This document shows, in pieces, positions 62,842 to 64,000 of a stretch of 64,000 nucleotides of DNA (position 1 is its first letter; each line of letters begins with the position of its first letter). The DNA is from Rhizophagus clarus. Lineage: Eukaryota; Glomeromycota; Glomeromycetes; Glomerales; Glomeraceae. The stretch is from assembly GCA_015698045.1 (NCBI GenBank), contig BLAL01000178.1, forward strand, positions 744,001 to 808,000, given 5' to 3'. The position numbers were made by a program, and so were the translations under genes. Under the pieces are notes generated by a model. That model did not search any database, had not been told where the DNA came from, and was given only the letters and a program-made list of their open reading frames with translations.

Positions 62842-64000
62842 ATGTTTAACTCATTATTCTCCACTGTCAAAGTGAAGCAATTCATCAAAGATCTTGAGTA
62901 TCACGAAGAAGCATGGCTAAATGTCACATTCACGTATACAGCTACAGTTTTAAAGGTAAGATTTACAAGGTTCAAAACTAATATTTACAATAGATATCGA
63001 CTCATCAAAAATCTTTTAGGATCAGCAAGAAAATCAAAAGCTTATTGATCAATTACGAGAAATAGGTAATAAATGAAAACATGAGAAAATTGTTAGATTA
63101 TTAGATATAGAAGATTATCAGGAAGATCATTTGCACAAACTTCAATGCAGTTTAACTGGATAATCGGAAATCACAGCTGACAACCAGAAGGATGAGGTAT
63201 CGTCTTCATATTAAAGTTGTTCAATCAAGACCGAATAATTGCATTTTTTTTGGAATCACAGGATCACATGCGAAGATTTGGTTTGCTGTTCCTGTTTATT
63301 TGTGAAATGTACTGAAGCAGAGTCTTCCAATGGAAAACAAAATTGGCAAGAGCATGTTTTCGCACCTGAATCAGAATTGGTTTATAATTAAATCCATATT
63401 GTTTGCTATGCGGTGTAGTATGTTATCAACATATTCTGACTTATCTCTACAAGATCCAAGATCATGATGAAAATGAACTTCTCAGACAATCTGACTTATG
63501 TAGCAGACAAGAAAAAAATGTTGAGTATGATATGGAAGCAATAAGAAATCTACTAAATGAATTAGAGACGTGTTCACAGAAGATGAACAAAATTTTATTC
63601 AGTTATCAAATATACCAACATGAAACAAGAAATATCCTTTCAGAAAATAGGATAATGGACTTGAGTCTGAATCAGAATTTGTTCTTCTATATACAGAAGA
63701 AGCGGTTTATGATAAATTGATAAAAAAAATTTTTGAATCAATTGACAAGATATTTCCAGAAAAAGTCGCATGAATTTTTAACAAATTTCTTTTCAGATGT
63801 AATTGTTATCTAAATTGTCTTTTTATAAAAATATTAAATTTTTTGTCTTATCATCATCTCATTTACAGAATTTGAACGAAGATCAGTGGAAAAAGAAACT
63901 TGAAAATTTGATGGAAAGCCCAAAAGATTTTTGTCAGCAGTCCAGAGAGAATTCGAGTCAGGATAAATTTATTACGAAGTTAAACATATTCATGCATTAC
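62842..64000 (+). pseudogene. Broken coiled-coil gene running off the right edge
   Basis: It starts at the ATG at 62842 ('MFNSLFSTVKVKQFIKDLEYHEEAWLNVTFTYTATVLK'). An intron from 62956 to about 63019 gives 'DQQENQKLIDQLREIGNK', then an in-frame TGA. The same frame continues with 'KHEKIVRLLDIEDYQEDHLHKLQ'. Further on, 'QDHDENELLRQSDL..QEKNVEYDMEAIRNLLNELETCSQKMNK' is open from 63403, but near 63655 the likely frame shifts to 'SESEFVLLYTEEAVYDKLIKKIFESIDKIFPEKV'. 'NLNEDQWKKKLENLMESPKDF' follows an AG at about 63868. Glu/Lys/Gln-rich heptads suggest coiled coils. At least one stop and one frameshift suggest a decaying copy. Family not recognised. Confidence 0.45.

Noticed and set aside
1..64000. 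tRNA and rRNA genes
   Set aside because: I looked for GGTTCRANNCC-type B boxes with a fitting A box and for 5S-like sequence by eye and found none that fold convincingly; a covariance-model scan would settle it.

Overview
The window looks like nuclear DNA of an early-diverging filamentous fungus, most likely an arbuscular mycorrhizal fungus (Glomeromycotina, Rhizophagus-like). This is an inference from four things: very AT-rich sequence with long homopolymers; genes split by many short introns with GTAAGT-type donors; many decayed DNA transposons; and a TKL-type kinase-like protein with a CxxC..CxxC zinc motif, a family I associate with Rhizophagus. No database search was possible. All exon models were built by eye from splice signals, reading-frame continuity and family resemblance, and the total coding lengths of the intact models are multiples of three.

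Layout. 1-180 is the 3' end of a Tc1/mariner-type transposase. 181-1529 is AT-rich sequence with a degenerate ~180-bp tandem repeat. 1530-4980 is a complete but inactivated hAT transposon with matched ends, an 8-bp target duplication and a broken BED-finger transposase. 4981-11997 is gene-poor: it holds a cluster of short exon-like units on the minus strand (6855-8113), two or three small inverted-repeat elements and simple repeats. 11998-18759 (-) is MON2 in 15 exons. 19931-21662 (+) is an IQM-type protein. 26003-29360 (+) is the TUP1 corepressor in 10 exons, behind a 4.3-kb upstream region. 30107-32180 (-) is a type II membrane glycosyltransferase-like protein. 33354-34514 (+) is an unknown Ser/Pro-rich protein. 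37643-38807 (+) and 44688-45665 (+) are single-pass membrane proteins. 39337-41173 (-) is the OLA1/YchF ATPase in 8 exons. 48986-50011 (-) is a conserved, probably mitochondrial membrane protein. 53474-56535 (+) is a kinase-like protein that lacks the catalytic aspartate. 57269-58744 (+) is the cytosolic Fe-S assembly factor NBP35 in 8 exons. From 58745 to the end there are a Tc1/mariner-like MITE, unexplained AT-rich sequence and a broken coiled-coil gene that runs off the right edge.

Function. The recognised genes are mostly unrelated housekeeping functions: Golgi/endosome traffic (MON2), transcriptional repression (TUP1), translation-associated ATPase (OLA1) and Fe-S assembly (NBP35). There is no operon or gene cluster. 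Several pairs are divergent with 1-3.5 kb between starts (MON2/IQM-like, glycosyltransferase/33354 gene, 50011 gene/kinase). The more unusual content is the hAT element with its internal 23-bp satellite, the microexon cluster, the predicted pseudokinase with a large insertion inside its N-lobe, and recurrent poly(T)-poly(A) junctions confined to non-coding DNA.
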